Below are positions 16,557-25,040 of a stretch of DNA of 64,000 nucleotides, piece after piece. The position numbers and the translations under genes are program-made. The notes under the pieces are model-generated. The model was not told where the DNA came from and ran no database searches. It worked only from the letters and a program-made list of their open reading frames with translations. Within the stretch, counting starts at the first letter, position 1, and every line of letters starts with the position of its first letter. Origin of the DNA: Nonomuraea helvata (lineage in GTDB: Bacteria; Actinomycetota; Actinomycetes; Streptosporangiales; Streptosporangiaceae); contig NZ_BAAAXV010000008.1 of the NCBI RefSeq assembly GCF_039535785.1, positions 496,001 to 560,000 of the forward strand, in the 5' to 3' direction.

Positions 16557-17870
16557 ATGGAGGTCACGATCGTCGGCGCCGGGCTGGTCGGCTGCCTGCT
16601 CGCCTGTTTCCTGGCCCGCCGCGGTCACCAGGTCGTCCTGTACGAGCGCCGCCCGGACCCCCGGGCGCACGGCCCCGACCGCGGCAGGTCGATCAACCTG
16701 GCCATCTCCGAGCGGGGCATCGACGCCCTGCGCCGCCTCGGCCTCGACGGGAAGGTCCTGGACGCGGCGCTCCCCATGGCGGGCCGGATGATGCACGCCC
16801 CCGACGGCGCCCTCACCTTCCAGCCCTACAGCGCCGACCGGAGGCACGCGATCAACTCCATCGGCCGGGCCGAGCTCAACAGGGAGCTCCTCGACGCGGC
16901 CACCGCGCACGCCGGCGTCGAGGTGCGGTTCGGTCAGCGGCTCGTCGGGCTCGACGAGCGGACCGGCGAGCTGGAGTTCGATCCGGGCCCGGGAAGGACG
17001 GCGCGGGTGGTGATCGGCGCGGACGGGGCGTACAGCGCGGTGCGGGCCAGGCTGCAGCAGTTCCCCGGCGTCAGCTTCAGCCAGGACTACCTCGACTACG
17101 GCTACAAGGAGCTGTCGATCCCGCCGCGCGAGGGCCGGTTCGCCATGGAGCCGGGCGCGCTGCACATCTGGCCGCGCGGCCGCTCCATGATGATCGCCCT
17201 GCCGAACGCCGACCGATCCTTCACCTGCACCCTGTTCTGGCCGCACAAGAGCCTGGCCGCCCTGGACAGCCCGGGGAAGATCAAGGCGTACTTCGCCGAG
17301 CACTATCCGGACGCGTTCGAGCTGATGCCCGACCTGGTCCCGGCGTACCTGGACAACCCGGTCGGGCACCTGGTCACCATGCGCTGCGCGCCCTGGCACG
17401 TCACCACCGAGGCGGTCACGATCGGGCTCGTCGGCGACGCCGCGCACGCCATCGTGCCCTTCTACGGCCAGGGCGCCAACTGCGGCTTCGAGGACTGTGT
17501 CGAGCTGGACCGCTGCCTGGACGAGGCGGGGGACGACTTCCCCGCGGCGCTGGAGCTGTTCGAGCGGCGCAAGGCGGACACCGACGTCATCGCCCGGCTG
17601 GCCCTGGAGAACTTCGTGGAGATGCGCGACAAGGTCGGCTCCCGGACGTTCCTGGCGGGCAAGCGGGTCGAGCACGCCCTCGAGCGCGTGGTGCCCGGCT
17701 ACGTCTCCCGGTACGAGCTCGTCTCGTTCTCGACCACCCCGTACGCGCAGGTGGAGCGGCGCGTCGCCCGCCAGCGCCGCTGGGCGGCGGCCGGGGCGGG
17801 CGCCGCGATCCTGGCGCTCGTCCTCGCGAGAAGGCCCCTGACCACCAGGACAAAAAGGTACAAGCCATAA
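16557..17870 (+). CDS. kmo: kynurenine 3-monooxygenase
   Basis: 437 aa. This FAD-dependent aromatic hydroxylase turns kynurenine into 3-hydroxykynurenine using NADPH and O2. The N-terminal GAGLVGCLLACFLARRGHQV FAD fold, GRSINLAISERG, the IGADGAYSAVR block and the GDAAHAIVPFYGQGANCGFE block are all those of KMO rather than generic hydroxylases. A C-terminal hydrophobic helix (about 410-427) matches the membrane-associating tail of KMO. It sits between the formamidase-like gene and a TauE permease, 9 bp from the latter. The product could feed NAD or a secondary-metabolite precursor pool. Confidence 0.87.
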   Translation: MEVTIVGAGLVGCLLACFLARRGHQVVLYERRPDPRAHGPDRGRSINLAISERGIDALRRLGLDGKVLDAALPMAGRMMHAPDGALTFQPYSADRRHAINSIGRAELNRELLDAATAHAGVEVRFGQRLVGLDERTGELEFDPGPGRTARVVIGADGAYSAVRARLQQFPGVSFSQDYLDYGYKELSIPPREGRFAMEPGALHIWPRGRSMMIALPNADRSFTCTLFWPHKSLAALDSPGKIKAYFAEHYPDAFELMPDLVPAYLDNPVGHLVTMRCAPWHVTTEAVTIGLVGDAAHAIVPFYGQGANCGFEDCVELDRCLDEAGDDFPAALELFERRKADTDVIARLALENFVEMRDKVGSRTFLAGKRVEHALERVVPGYVSRYELVSFSTTPYAQVERRVARQRRWAAAGAGAAILALVLARRPLTTRTKRYKP

Positions 17871-17879
17871 CATATCCGG

Positions 17880-18620
17880 ATGATCGTCGGACACATTCTC
17901 GGCCTGCTCGGAGTCGGCGTCGCGGCCGGGCTGGTGAGCACGGTCGTCAGTCTCGCCTCGATCGTCTCCTATCCGGCGCTCCTGGCCTTCGGCCTGCCCC
18001 CGCTGACCGCGAACGTCACCAACACCGTCGCGCTCGTCTTCACCGGCATCGGCGCCGCCGCCGGCTCGCGGCCCGAGCTGGCCGGCGAGGGCGGCCGCGT
18101 GCTCAAGCTGGGCCCCGTGGCCGCGATCGGCGGCGCGACGGGCGCGTTGCTGCTGCTGGTGACCCCGTCCAGGACGTTCGAGCTGATCGCGCCATGGCTG
18201 ATCGCGATGGCCTCGCTGCTGCTGGTCAGGCCGCCGTCGGTACGGGCGAGCGGCGAGCACGGCGTGCTGGGGCGGGTGCTGCTGTTCGCCGTGACGATCT
18301 ACACCGGGTATTTCGGCGCGGCGGGAGGGCTGATGGTGTTCGCCGTGCTGGCCTTCATGCTGGGCCACTCGGCGGCCAAGCTGAACGCGATGAAGAACGT
18401 GATGTCCGGGCTGGCGAACGCGGTGGCGGCACTCGGGTTCGCGCTGTTCGGACCGGTGGACTGGGGCGCGGCGGTGCCGCTGGCGGCCGGGTTCCTGGTC
18501 GGGGGGTGGATCGGGCCGACGATCGCCCGCAGGCTGCCGGGCGACAGCCTGCGCTATGTGGCGGCGGCCTGCGGGCTGGCGGTGGCGATCAAGCTGGGCT
18601 GGGACTCGTACTCGCGCTGA
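17880..18620 (+). CDS. TauE/SafE family membrane transporter
   Basis: 246 aa with about eight hydrophobic segments. The duplicated TauE/SafE signature is visible: LLGVGVAAGLVSTVVSLASI, GLPPLTANVTNTVAL, then YTGYFGAAGGLMVF and LNAMKNVMSG. The family exports sulfite, sulfoacetate or other small anions. It starts 9 bp after the KMO stop, so it is probably co-transcribed and could export a pathway acid; this is inference. Its 3' end overlaps the convergent amidotransferase gene by 32 bp. Confidence 0.82.
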   Translation: MIVGHILGLLGVGVAAGLVSTVVSLASIVSYPALLAFGLPPLTANVTNTVALVFTGIGAAAGSRPELAGEGGRVLKLGPVAAIGGATGALLLLVTPSRTFELIAPWLIAMASLLLVRPPSVRASGEHGVLGRVLLFAVTIYTGYFGAAGGLMVFAVLAFMLGHSAAKLNAMKNVMSGLANAVAALGFALFGPVDWGAAVPLAAGFLVGGWIGPTIARRLPGDSLRYVAAACGLAVAIKLGWDSYSR

Positions 18621-19323
18621 CCTCTCGGTGTACGTCTCCCGCCCCAACGGCCAACGCGGCGAAGCGGGTGGTCACCCGGTGCCAGATCGGCGTGGACACC
18701 GGCTCGTCCGCCACCGCCTGCGCGTACACCTGCTCGGGGTCGAACCCGTCCGGCGACCACTCCCGGATGCGCGCGGGCAGCACCTCGGGGTGGAACTGCA
18801 CGCCCCAGGCCCGCTCGCCCACCCGGAACGCCTGGTACGGGCAGGCATCGGTCTCCGCCAGCCAGACGGCCCCGGCGGGCAGCCGGGTGATCGCGTCCTT
18901 GTGGTGCTCGATCGCGGGCACCTGACGGGGAAGCCCGTGGAACAGCGGGTCGGCGGCGGCCTCGGGCCGGATCGTGAGCGGCAGGCTGCCGTTCTCCGGC
19001 GTTCCCGTGTCGCCGGTCACCTCGCCGCCCGCGACCTCCGCGAGCAGCTGGCCGCCCAGGCAGATGCCGAACATCGGCACGCCGTCCTCCAGCGCCTGAC
19101 CCACGAGCCGTCTGGCATCGGCCAGCCACGGCGCCCTGTCGTCGTCGCCGGGTAGGTAGCCGCCGCCGAGCATGACGACGGCGGCGTGGTCGAGGCGGGC
19201 GGGCAGGGCAGCGCCCTCGTGGGCGAGCACGACGTCCAGGCCCAGCCCGGCCTCCTCCAGCCAGCCGCCCAGCCGGCTGGGGCCGCCGCTCCTGCTGTTC
19301 TGAATGATCAGCACGTCACTCAT
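18589..19323 (-). CDS. class I glutamine amidotransferase-like protein
   Basis: 244 aa. The triad is present: the nucleophile Cys in FGICLGGQLLA, and His with Glu in GVQFHPEV. Free-standing proteins of this kind (GMP synthase-like) act on gamma-glutamyl compounds or lack a known synthase partner. It overlaps the downstream-oriented DUF5655 gene by 8 bp on the same strand, suggesting an operon. No synthase domain is nearby, so the substrate is open. Confidence 0.8.
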   Translation of the reverse strand: MSDVLIIQNSRSGGPSRLGGWLEEAGLGLDVVLAHEGAALPARLDHAAVVMLGGGYLPGDDDRAPWLADARRLVGQALEDGVPMFGICLGGQLLAEVAGGEVTGDTGTPENGSLPLTIRPEAAADPLFHGLPRQVPAIEHHKDAITRLPAGAVWLAETDACPYQAFRVGERAWGVQFHPEVLPARIREWSPDGFDPEQVYAQAVADEPVSTPIWHRVTTRFAALAVGAGDVHREVSASTSPSPA

Positions 19324-19723
19324 CGTAGGCCTCCGCCATCCAGTCCAAGATCTGCTCGTCCACGTCCGCCACGCGGTTGAGCTTGAAGACGTGTGCCGTC
19401 CGCCCGCCGGCGATCGGCAGTGCCCGGGCGATCAGCGGGTGCTCGACCTGCCTGGGCAGCTCCAGCCACAGGTTGAGGCTGCGCGCCTTCGGGCGTATCT
19501 CGGCGAACTTGCGCTCGCTCTTGAGGAACACCCCGACCCGCACCGCGTCCTCGTGGAGCGGCCCGAGCCGCCTGAGCCGCCCGACCAGCCGGTCGTAGAT
19601 CTCGCGGTAGACCGGCGGGTGCGGCGCGAACGTCTCGTCCACCGTGCAGCCCGGCACGCACACGTGCGACTGCCGCGCGCGTCCGAACTCCCGATCGCAC
19701 TCCGGGCACGTCCACCGGGTCAC
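19316..19723 (-). CDS. DUF5655-type protein with N-terminal zinc-finger-like motif
   Basis: 135 aa. It begins with WTCPECDREFGRARQSHVC, a C-x2-C...H-x-C cluster able to bind zinc. A domain with FLKSERKFAEIRPKARSLNL follows, as seen in DUF5655 proteins, which are possibly nucleic-acid or DNA-end associated. It lies directly upstream of the amidotransferase with overlapping ends and 19 bp downstream of folD. Function is not established. Confidence 0.7.
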   Translation of the reverse strand: MTRWTCPECDREFGRARQSHVCVPGCTVDETFAPHPPVYREIYDRLVGRLRRLGPLHEDAVRVGVFLKSERKFAEIRPKARSLNLWLELPRQVEHPLIARALPIAGGRTAHVFKLNRVADVDEQILDWMAEAYDE

Positions 19724-19742
19724 GAGAGCGCCGTTAACGTGG

Positions 19743-20570
19743 TCATGGCAGGTTCGCCGCGCGGGCCGTGTGGCGGAGCAGCAGCGCGGTCGTCACCGGG
19801 CCGACGCCACCGGGCACCGGGGTGAGCGCCCCCGCCACCTCCGCCACCGCGCCGAAGTCGACGTCGCCGATCAGCCCGCCGTCGTCCGTGGGGTTGGTGC
19901 CGACGTCGATCACCACCGCGCCCGGCGCGACGTGCCCGGCGCCGATCAGCGCCGGCCGGCCCACCGCCGCGACCAGCACCTCGGCGGTGGAGGTGACGGA
20001 GGCCAGGTCGCGGGTGCGCGAGTGGCAGACCGTGACGGTGGCGTGCCGGTCGAGCAGCAGGTGCGCCAGCGGCTTGCCCACCACGGTCGAACGCCCGACC
20101 ACCACCGCCCGCCGCCCCTGCAGCTCCACCTCGTAGTGGTCGAGCAGCGCCAGCACGGCCGCCGCCGTGGCGGGCGCGAACGCGGGCAGCCCGGCGGCGA
20201 GCCGGCCGAGCGAGAGCGGGTTGGCGCCGTCGACGTCCTTGCGCGGATCGATGGCGGCGGCCAGCCGCTGCGCGGAGGCGCCCGCCGGGAGCGGGGTCTG
20301 CAGCATGACGCCGTGGACGTTGGCGTCGGCGCTGAGCTTGGCCAGCGTGTCGTCGATCCGCTCCGGCGCGGCCTCGGCGCCGAGGTCGACCACGTCGCAG
20401 GCGATGCCCACGCTGGCGGCCGCCTTGGCGATCGACCGGACGTACCACAGGCTCGCCTCGTCGGCCGTGGCCACGACCACGGCCAGCCGCGGCTGCGGGC
20501 CCGCCGCCGCCTCGGCCTCCGTCTGGGCCCGGATGGCGGCGGCCAGCTCTTTCCCGGTCAGCGTCCTCAC
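19743..20570 (-). CDS. folD: bifunctional methylene-THF dehydrogenase / methenyl-THF cyclohydrolase
   Basis: 275 aa from a GTG overlapping the previous stop. FolD interconverts 5,10-methylene-, 5,10-methenyl- and 10-formyl-tetrahydrofolate with NADP. The family motifs are present: HGVMLQTPLP (the usual Q-LPLP loop), VDGANPLSLGRLA, VVGRSTVVGKPLAHLL, and the closing TPVPGGVGPVTTALL. The substrate-side Y-x3-K is present as YVRSIAK near residue 44. It is coupled to a cyclodeaminase-type gene upstream, so two methenyl-THF cyclohydrolase activities may be made together. Confidence 0.92.
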   Translation of the reverse strand: MRTLTGKELAAAIRAQTEAEAAAGPQPRLAVVVATADEASLWYVRSIAKAAASVGIACDVVDLGAEAAPERIDDTLAKLSADANVHGVMLQTPLPAGASAQRLAAAIDPRKDVDGANPLSLGRLAAGLPAFAPATAAAVLALLDHYEVELQGRRAVVVGRSTVVGKPLAHLLLDRHATVTVCHSRTRDLASVTSTAEVLVAAVGRPALIGAGHVAPGAVVIDVGTNPTDDGGLIGDVDFGAVAEVAGALTPVPGGVGPVTTALLLRHTARAANLP

Positions 20571-21172
20571 GACTTGATCTCCTCGCGTACCTCGGCGGTC
20601 ACCCAGTCTGCCCTGGCGACGGCCGCGTCCACGCCGGAGACACGGTGGTTCAGCTGCTCGCGTACCCGCTCGTCCTTGATGCCTGACAAGTTGACCTCGA
20701 CGTTCACCCTGGCCGTGGTGAGCGCGGCGCGTGCGGCCTCCGCGGCGGCGGCCACGTCGGTGACGACGTTGCGGTTGGAGATCGGCAGCAGCACCTCGCA
20801 CAGCTCGATCACCCGCTTGGCGGCCTCGACCACTCTGGCGGGCGGCTCGGCCGCGCCGGCCAGCGCCCTGGCGATGGCGGCGCTGCGCTCCTCGCCCTTC
20901 GGCAGCCGGTACGCGTCGGTGACCGCGGTGAACGCCGCCGCGTCCTCCTCGGCCAGCCGCAACGACCGGGCCCGCAACGTGTCGGTCTCGGCGATCGCGG
21001 CGACGACGGTCTCGGCGTGGCTCGCGTACTTCTCCCCGGTCGTGTAGCGGGCGACCATGCCGAGCAGCGCGGCGGCCTGCGCCGCGTGCAGGGCCGCCGT
21101 CGCGCCACCTCCCGGCGCAGGCGCTCTGTCGGCAAGTTCGGCCAGGAAGTCGACGATCCTTGTGTCGCGCAT
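20567..21172 (-). CDS. cyclodeaminase/cyclohydrolase family (FchA-like) protein
   Basis: 201 aa from ATG 21172. The all-helical formiminotransferase-cyclodeaminase fold is indicated by DFLAELADRAPAPGGGATAA and the DAAAFTAVTDAYRLP block with its catalytic-region Asp. Free-standing members convert 5-formimino-THF or act as methenyl-THF cyclohydrolases. The GTGA overlap with folD strongly suggests one transcript in C1-folate metabolism. Histidine ammonia-lyase lies about 21 kb away, so a link to histidine formimino groups is possible but not shown. Confidence 0.85.
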   Translation of the reverse strand: MRDTRIVDFLAELADRAPAPGGGATAALHAAQAAALLGMVARYTTGEKYASHAETVVAAIAETDTLRARSLRLAEEDAAAFTAVTDAYRLPKGEERSAAIARALAGAAEPPARVVEAAKRVIELCEVLLPISNRNVVTDVAAAAEAARAALTTARVNVEVNLSGIKDERVREQLNHRVSGVDAAVARADWVTAEVREEIKS

Positions 21173-21200
21173 GCCCGCATTCTGCCAGGCCGCGCGCCCG

Positions 21201-21713
21201 TCATTCGCGGAACATCGGCCGCGTGGCGTCCTCCGGTCCGCCCTGCGGCAGGTACGGCGAGGGCGCCGACGAGCCGTACGGGTCCGCGTACTCGATGTGT
21301 CTCGCCGACGAGCGCCACCGCGACGGGAACAGCGAGACGACCAGCAGCGCCACACCGAGGAACAGCAGCACCCCTGAGTACGCCACCGTCTGGAACCCCG
21401 CCTCCATGCCGGCCGGCAGCCACCGGTCGGGCAGCACCCGTACCCCCTGCATCTCGATCGTGGGCAGGACGCCCAGGGCCGTGAACGCCAGGCCGCCCAT
21501 CAGGGAGGCGACGGGCGACAGCCGCGAGCCGGCCAGGAGCGCGAGCACGATGCCCGACGCGGCGACCACGGCCAGTCCGAGCCAGGAGATCTGGAACGTC
21601 GCCCTGGACACGACCAGGATCTCACCGACGCCGAACCACAGCCCGGCGGCTACCAGAGGAGGGAGGAGCAGTCCAGCGACCACTCCCAGAGCGTGACGGG
21701 CACCGTTTGACAT
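21201..21713 (-). CDS. integral membrane protein, unknown function
   Basis: 170 aa. Four transmembrane segments are visible (about residues 8-30, 42-62, 68-88 and 110-132), followed by a proline-rich cytoplasmic or exposed tail with ADPYGSSAPSPYLPQGG. No family signature is recognised. It ends 28 bp before the start of the cyclodeaminase gene and may head that operon. Confidence 0.65.
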   Translation of the reverse strand: MSNGARHALGVVAGLLLPPLVAAGLWFGVGEILVVSRATFQISWLGLAVVAASGIVLALLAGSRLSPVASLMGGLAFTALGVLPTIEMQGVRVLPDRWLPAGMEAGFQTVAYSGVLLFLGVALLVVSLFPSRWRSSARHIEYADPYGSSAPSPYLPQGGPEDATRPMFRE

Positions 21714-21847
21714 AACTCCACCCCGTTTGTTCGCCTTTGTCCAAAGCTACCCTCCGACCGCCTCGGCGGGGTGTGTTGCTGAAAACTCCCTGTGAAGGCC
21801 GCGCCTGGGCCTTTGCCGGGGCCGCGGCCGCGGGCATCGTGGGGCGC

Positions 21848-22759
21848 ATGAGATCCGCGATCCTGAAGACCGCACTCAGCGCCTTCGCCGCCGTCCTGCT
21901 GGTCAGCGCGCCCGCGCAGGCCGGGGCGAAGCCCGACACGTTCGCCCTGCCGAACGGGTTCCAGCCGGAGGGCATCGCGACCGGGCCGGGGCCGTACGCC
22001 TACTTCGGCTCCCGCGCGACCGGCGACATCTACCGGGCCGACCTGCGCACCGGCAAGGGGTCCGTCATCAGCAAGGGCCCGGGCACGCCTTCGCTCGGGC
22101 TGAAGACCGACGGGCGCGGGCGGCTGTTCGTGGCCGGGGGCAGCGGGGGGAACGCCCGGGTGATCGACCTGCGTACCGGGGAGGTGCTCAAGTCGTACAC
22201 GCTGGCCACGGGGCCGTCGTTCGTCAACGACGTCATCCTCACGGGTCACGCCGCGTACTTCACCGACTCCACCAACCCGGTGCTCTACAAGCTCCCGCTC
22301 GGGCGCGGCGGCTCGCTGCCCGGGGAGGCCGTCAAGATCCCGCTCTCGGGCGCCATCCAGTACACGACAGGCAACAACGCCAATGGCATCGCCCCCAGCC
22401 CCGACCGCGAGTCGCTGCTGATCGTCCAGTCCAACACCGGCAAGCTGTTCGAGGCCGACCCGTCCTCCGGGGTCACCACCGAGGTGGACCTGGGCGGCGA
22501 GTCGCTCGTCAACGGCGACGGCCTGCTGCTGTCCGGGCGGACCCTGTACGCGGTGCAGAACCGCCTGAACACGGTCGCCGTCGTGAGCCTGGCGCGGGAC
22601 GGCTCGTCCGGCAAGGTCGTGAAACGGCTGACCGATCCCCGCTTCGACGTTCCGACGACGGTGGCCACCTTCGGTGACCGCCTCTACCTGCCCAACGCCC
22701 GCTTCACGACGACCCCGACCCCTGACACGCCGTACACGGTGGTCGCCATCGCTCCCTGA
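21848..22759 (+). CDS. secreted SMP-30/NHL-like beta-propeller protein
   Basis: 303 aa from ATG 21848, chosen because a classical signal peptide follows at once (cleavage near APAQA-GAK). The mature part has repeated strands such as PEGIATGPGPYAYFGS, GRLFVAGGSGGNARVIDL and YAVQNRLNTVAVV. These match SMP-30/gluconolactonase-like six-bladed propellers, often mis-annotated as superoxide dismutase in actinomycetes. It is exported; a lactonase or binding role is possible. It stands alone. Confidence 0.72.
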   Translation: MRSAILKTALSAFAAVLLVSAPAQAGAKPDTFALPNGFQPEGIATGPGPYAYFGSRATGDIYRADLRTGKGSVISKGPGTPSLGLKTDGRGRLFVAGGSGGNARVIDLRTGEVLKSYTLATGPSFVNDVILTGHAAYFTDSTNPVLYKLPLGRGGSLPGEAVKIPLSGAIQYTTGNNANGIAPSPDRESLLIVQSNTGKLFEADPSSGVTTEVDLGGESLVNGDGLLLSGRTLYAVQNRLNTVAVVSLARDGSSGKVVKRLTDPRFDVPTTVATFGDRLYLPNARFTTTPTPDTPYTVVAIAP

Positions 22760-22813
22760 CCCTTCTTCAGGCGATCTGCCGCGGGCGGGGACCAGACAGG
22801 GGGAGACACCCAC

Positions 22814-24028
22814 TCAGTACGCCGCGAGCGTGAGCGCGTTGGCGGCCTGGTTGAGCGGCTTCATGATCGGCCGCATCGCCAGATCCTTCCACGGCAGGCG
22901 GTTGACCAGCCGCATCATCGTGGTCTGCATCCTGATCGCCCCCGGGCTGCCCGCGACCATCTGCGCGGCGTTGCTCGCGCCGAGCGTCACGTTCACATCC
23001 ACGTACTCGCGCATCGCTTCCCGATATCCGACATAAGCCGCACGATGGTCGCCCGCCGCCGCGCTCAGTTCGCCGGCCAGCACGTACGCGCCCACCAGAG
23101 CGAGGCTGGTGCCCTGCCCGGACAGCGGGGACGGGCTGTAGGCGGCGTCGCCGACCAGGGCGATCCGGCCGGCGGACCAGTGGTCCATGCGGACCTGGCT
23201 GACCGGCGTGAAGTAGAAGTCCGGCGAGTACGGCATGGCCCGCAGCAGCGTCTCGCTCTCCCATCCGACCCCGGCGAAGGCCTCGGTCAGTATGCGCTGC
23301 TGGGCGGCCCTGTCGTAGCGGTCGGGCAGGACGGCGGGACTCGGGAAGACGAACTGCGCCTTCGCGGTGTCGGGCCGGGTGGCGTAGACGTTCACCACCT
23401 TGCCGGGCGTCGGATAGAGCAGCTCCCAGTGGTCGAGCCCGAGGTGGTTGGGGACGGTGAAGACGGCCGCGTGCATCCCGAGGGGGTGGACGTAGCGCTC
23501 CTCCGGACCGAAGGCCAGGCGTCGCACGGTCGAGTGCAGGCCGTCGGCGCCGATGACGAGGTCGAAGCGGCGGGGCGGGGCGTGGCGGAAGGTGACGTCG
23601 ACGCCGTCGGGACCCTCGTGGAGAGAAGTGATGGTGTCGCCGAACAGATATTCGCAGCTGTCACGTGTCGCGTCGTAGAGGAGCCGGGCGAGGTCGCCAC
23701 GCATCACCTCGTCGTCGCCGGGAGCGCGCATGCCGATGAGGTCGGGGCCCAGGGTGGCCAGCGGCTTGCCGCTCTTGGCGACCCACGAGCCGCCGCGGAT
23801 CGCGGTGCTCGACCGCCGTACGGTCTCCAGCATGCCCATCCGCTCGACGACCTGCATGGCCACGCCGCGCAGGTCGACCTTGTAGCCGCCCTCGCGCAGT
23901 TCGGGCGCCAGTTCGACGACGGTGGGGGTGAATCCGTAGCGGCGCAGCCAGTAGGCCAGGGCGGGGCCGGCCACGCTGGCGCCGGAGATCAGAACGGTGC
24001 GGTTGGCGAGTTGCCGTGAGTTCGTCAT
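22814..24028 (-). CDS. FAD-dependent monooxygenase (tetracycline/PHBH-type hydroxylase)
   Basis: 404 aa from ATG 24028; upstream in-frame sequence lies in the operator region. FAD-binding motifs are complete: ISGASVAGPALAYWLRRYGF, VIGADGLHSTVR and RIALVGDAAYSPSPLSGQG. This group hydroxylates aromatic or polyketide substrates, including tetracyclines. The promoter region holds two same-orientation copies of a TTTGGCAAYAAGTTKCC element. A TetR-type repressor is therefore likely, although none is adjacent. Confidence 0.85.
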   Translation of the reverse strand: MTNSRQLANRTVLISGASVAGPALAYWLRRYGFTPTVVELAPELREGGYKVDLRGVAMQVVERMGMLETVRRSSTAIRGGSWVAKSGKPLATLGPDLIGMRAPGDDEVMRGDLARLLYDATRDSCEYLFGDTITSLHEGPDGVDVTFRHAPPRRFDLVIGADGLHSTVRRLAFGPEERYVHPLGMHAAVFTVPNHLGLDHWELLYPTPGKVVNVYATRPDTAKAQFVFPSPAVLPDRYDRAAQQRILTEAFAGVGWESETLLRAMPYSPDFYFTPVSQVRMDHWSAGRIALVGDAAYSPSPLSGQGTSLALVGAYVLAGELSAAAGDHRAAYVGYREAMREYVDVNVTLGASNAAQMVAGSPGAIRMQTTMMRLVNRLPWKDLAMRPIMKPLNQAANALTLAAY

Positions 24029-24056
24029 GGCAAAACCGTAACAGGATTGCCAAGCG

Positions 24057-24073
24057 TTTGGCAACAAGTTTCC
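24057..24073. promoter_or_regulatory. operator repeat 1 upstream of the FAD monooxygenase
   Basis: TTTGGCAACAAGTTTCC is the first of two near-identical copies of a partly palindromic element. It abuts TTGCCAAGCGTTTGGCAA (24048-24065), itself a 7-bp inverted repeat. It overlaps a possible minus-strand promoter (TTGTTG, 18 bp, TGTTAC). It looks like a repressor site of the TetR type. Confidence 0.5.
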
Positions 24074-24113
24074 AAATGACTTGTCCTGTTGTTGTCGATC
24101 CTCTCTAGGGTCG

Positions 24114-24130
24114 TTTGGCAATAAGTTGCC
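24114..24130. promoter_or_regulatory. operator repeat 2 upstream of the FAD monooxygenase
   Basis: TTTGGCAATAAGTTGCC differs from the copy at 24057 at two positions and has the same orientation, 57 bp away. Its core GGCAATAAGTTGCC is a 5-bp inverted repeat. Confidence 0.5.
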
Positions 24131-24171
24131 TTCGTGATGTCAAGGTGCTTAACATGAAGGGGAGGAGAGGA

Positions 24172-24208
24172 GCCGGCCCGCGTTCGGTTCTCAGGGGTGC
24201 GGGCCGGC
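24172..24208 (-). terminator. chitosanase terminator hairpin
   Basis: GCCGGCCCGC (24172-24181) pairs perfectly with GCGGGCCGGC (24199-24208) over a 17-nt loop, about 25 bp past the chitosanase stop. There is no T-tract, as is common in actinomycetes. Confidence 0.55.
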
Positions 24209-24232
24209 GCGTTCACCCGCCCAGGGCGGATG

Positions 24233-25015
24233 TCACTTCTTGATCGTGTAGCTGTCGCCGTAGACCTTCCAGGTCAGCGGCGGGTCCAGGTCGAGGTTGC
24301 CGTTCTTGAGGAACACGCGCTGCATCGTGTCCACCCGCGTCGTATCCTCGTGCGCCTCCTCCGCCTTCATCGCCGCCTTCCGCGCGTCGAGGAACGCGTT
24401 CAGGTACGTCACCTCGTTCCCGCCCTGCGCCGGCGGCTTGGCCTTGGCCAGGGCGGACTTCCTGATGCCGCCGAAGCTCAGCTTGTCGCTGCCGGGCCCG
24501 TGCATGACCATGGCGTCGTAGTAGACGAACTGGCCGAGTGCCCGCAGCCCGTCCTGCTTGGCCTGATTCACGGCCGGGTTGAAGTAGACGCGGTCTCGCT
24601 CGTCGTTCTGGGCCTGCTGGAAGACGGAGTCCTTGGCGGCCGTCTTCCAGTCCTTGGTGAAGTTCGGGTCGAGACCCATGTGGGAGGCGGTGCCGTTCAC
24701 CTTGCGCAGGGCCGGGAGGTACTTGGCCAGGACGTTGCCGGGCTTGCGCTCGGCGTAGAGCTCGACTAACTCCAGCATGTCGCCCGTGCCGGAGCAGAAG
24801 CCGATGATCCCGGCCGTGTAGCCGCGGTCGTCCTTGATGTCCTCGATGTAGCCGTACTGGGCCTTCCAGTCGAGCGAGGAGTTCTCCGCGCTGGACACCA
24901 GCTGCATGGCGATGTCCTTCTTGTGCGGATCGGTGAGGTCAACCGAGGCCGAGGTCGAGGCCGTGGCGGCGCCGGTGACAGTGAGGGAAAGGGTCAGGAG
25001 TGTGGCGGTGAGCAC
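24233..25015 (-). CDS. secreted chitosanase, glycoside hydrolase family 46
   Basis: 260 aa from GTG 25015 with AGGAG 5 bp upstream. A signal peptide ends around GAATASTSA. The mature enzyme has the GH46 core SSAENSSLDWKAQYGYIED (general acid Glu), then DDRGYTAGIIGFCSGTGDM (catalytic Asp). It endo-hydrolyses chitosan outside the cell. A perfect palindrome upstream resembles the operator that controls streptomycete csnA through a ROK-type repressor, so induction by chitosan oligomers is likely. Confidence 0.93.
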   Translation of the reverse strand: MLTATLLTLSLTVTGAATASTSASVDLTDPHKKDIAMQLVSSAENSSLDWKAQYGYIEDIKDDRGYTAGIIGFCSGTGDMLELVELYAERKPGNVLAKYLPALRKVNGTASHMGLDPNFTKDWKTAAKDSVFQQAQNDERDRVYFNPAVNQAKQDGLRALGQFVYYDAMVMHGPGSDKLSFGGIRKSALAKAKPPAQGGNEVTYLNAFLDARKAAMKAEEAHEDTTRVDTMQRVFLKNGNLDLDPPLTWKVYGDSYTIKK

Positions 25016-25040
25016 ATGCGCTCCTGTCGGAGAGGGAGTT

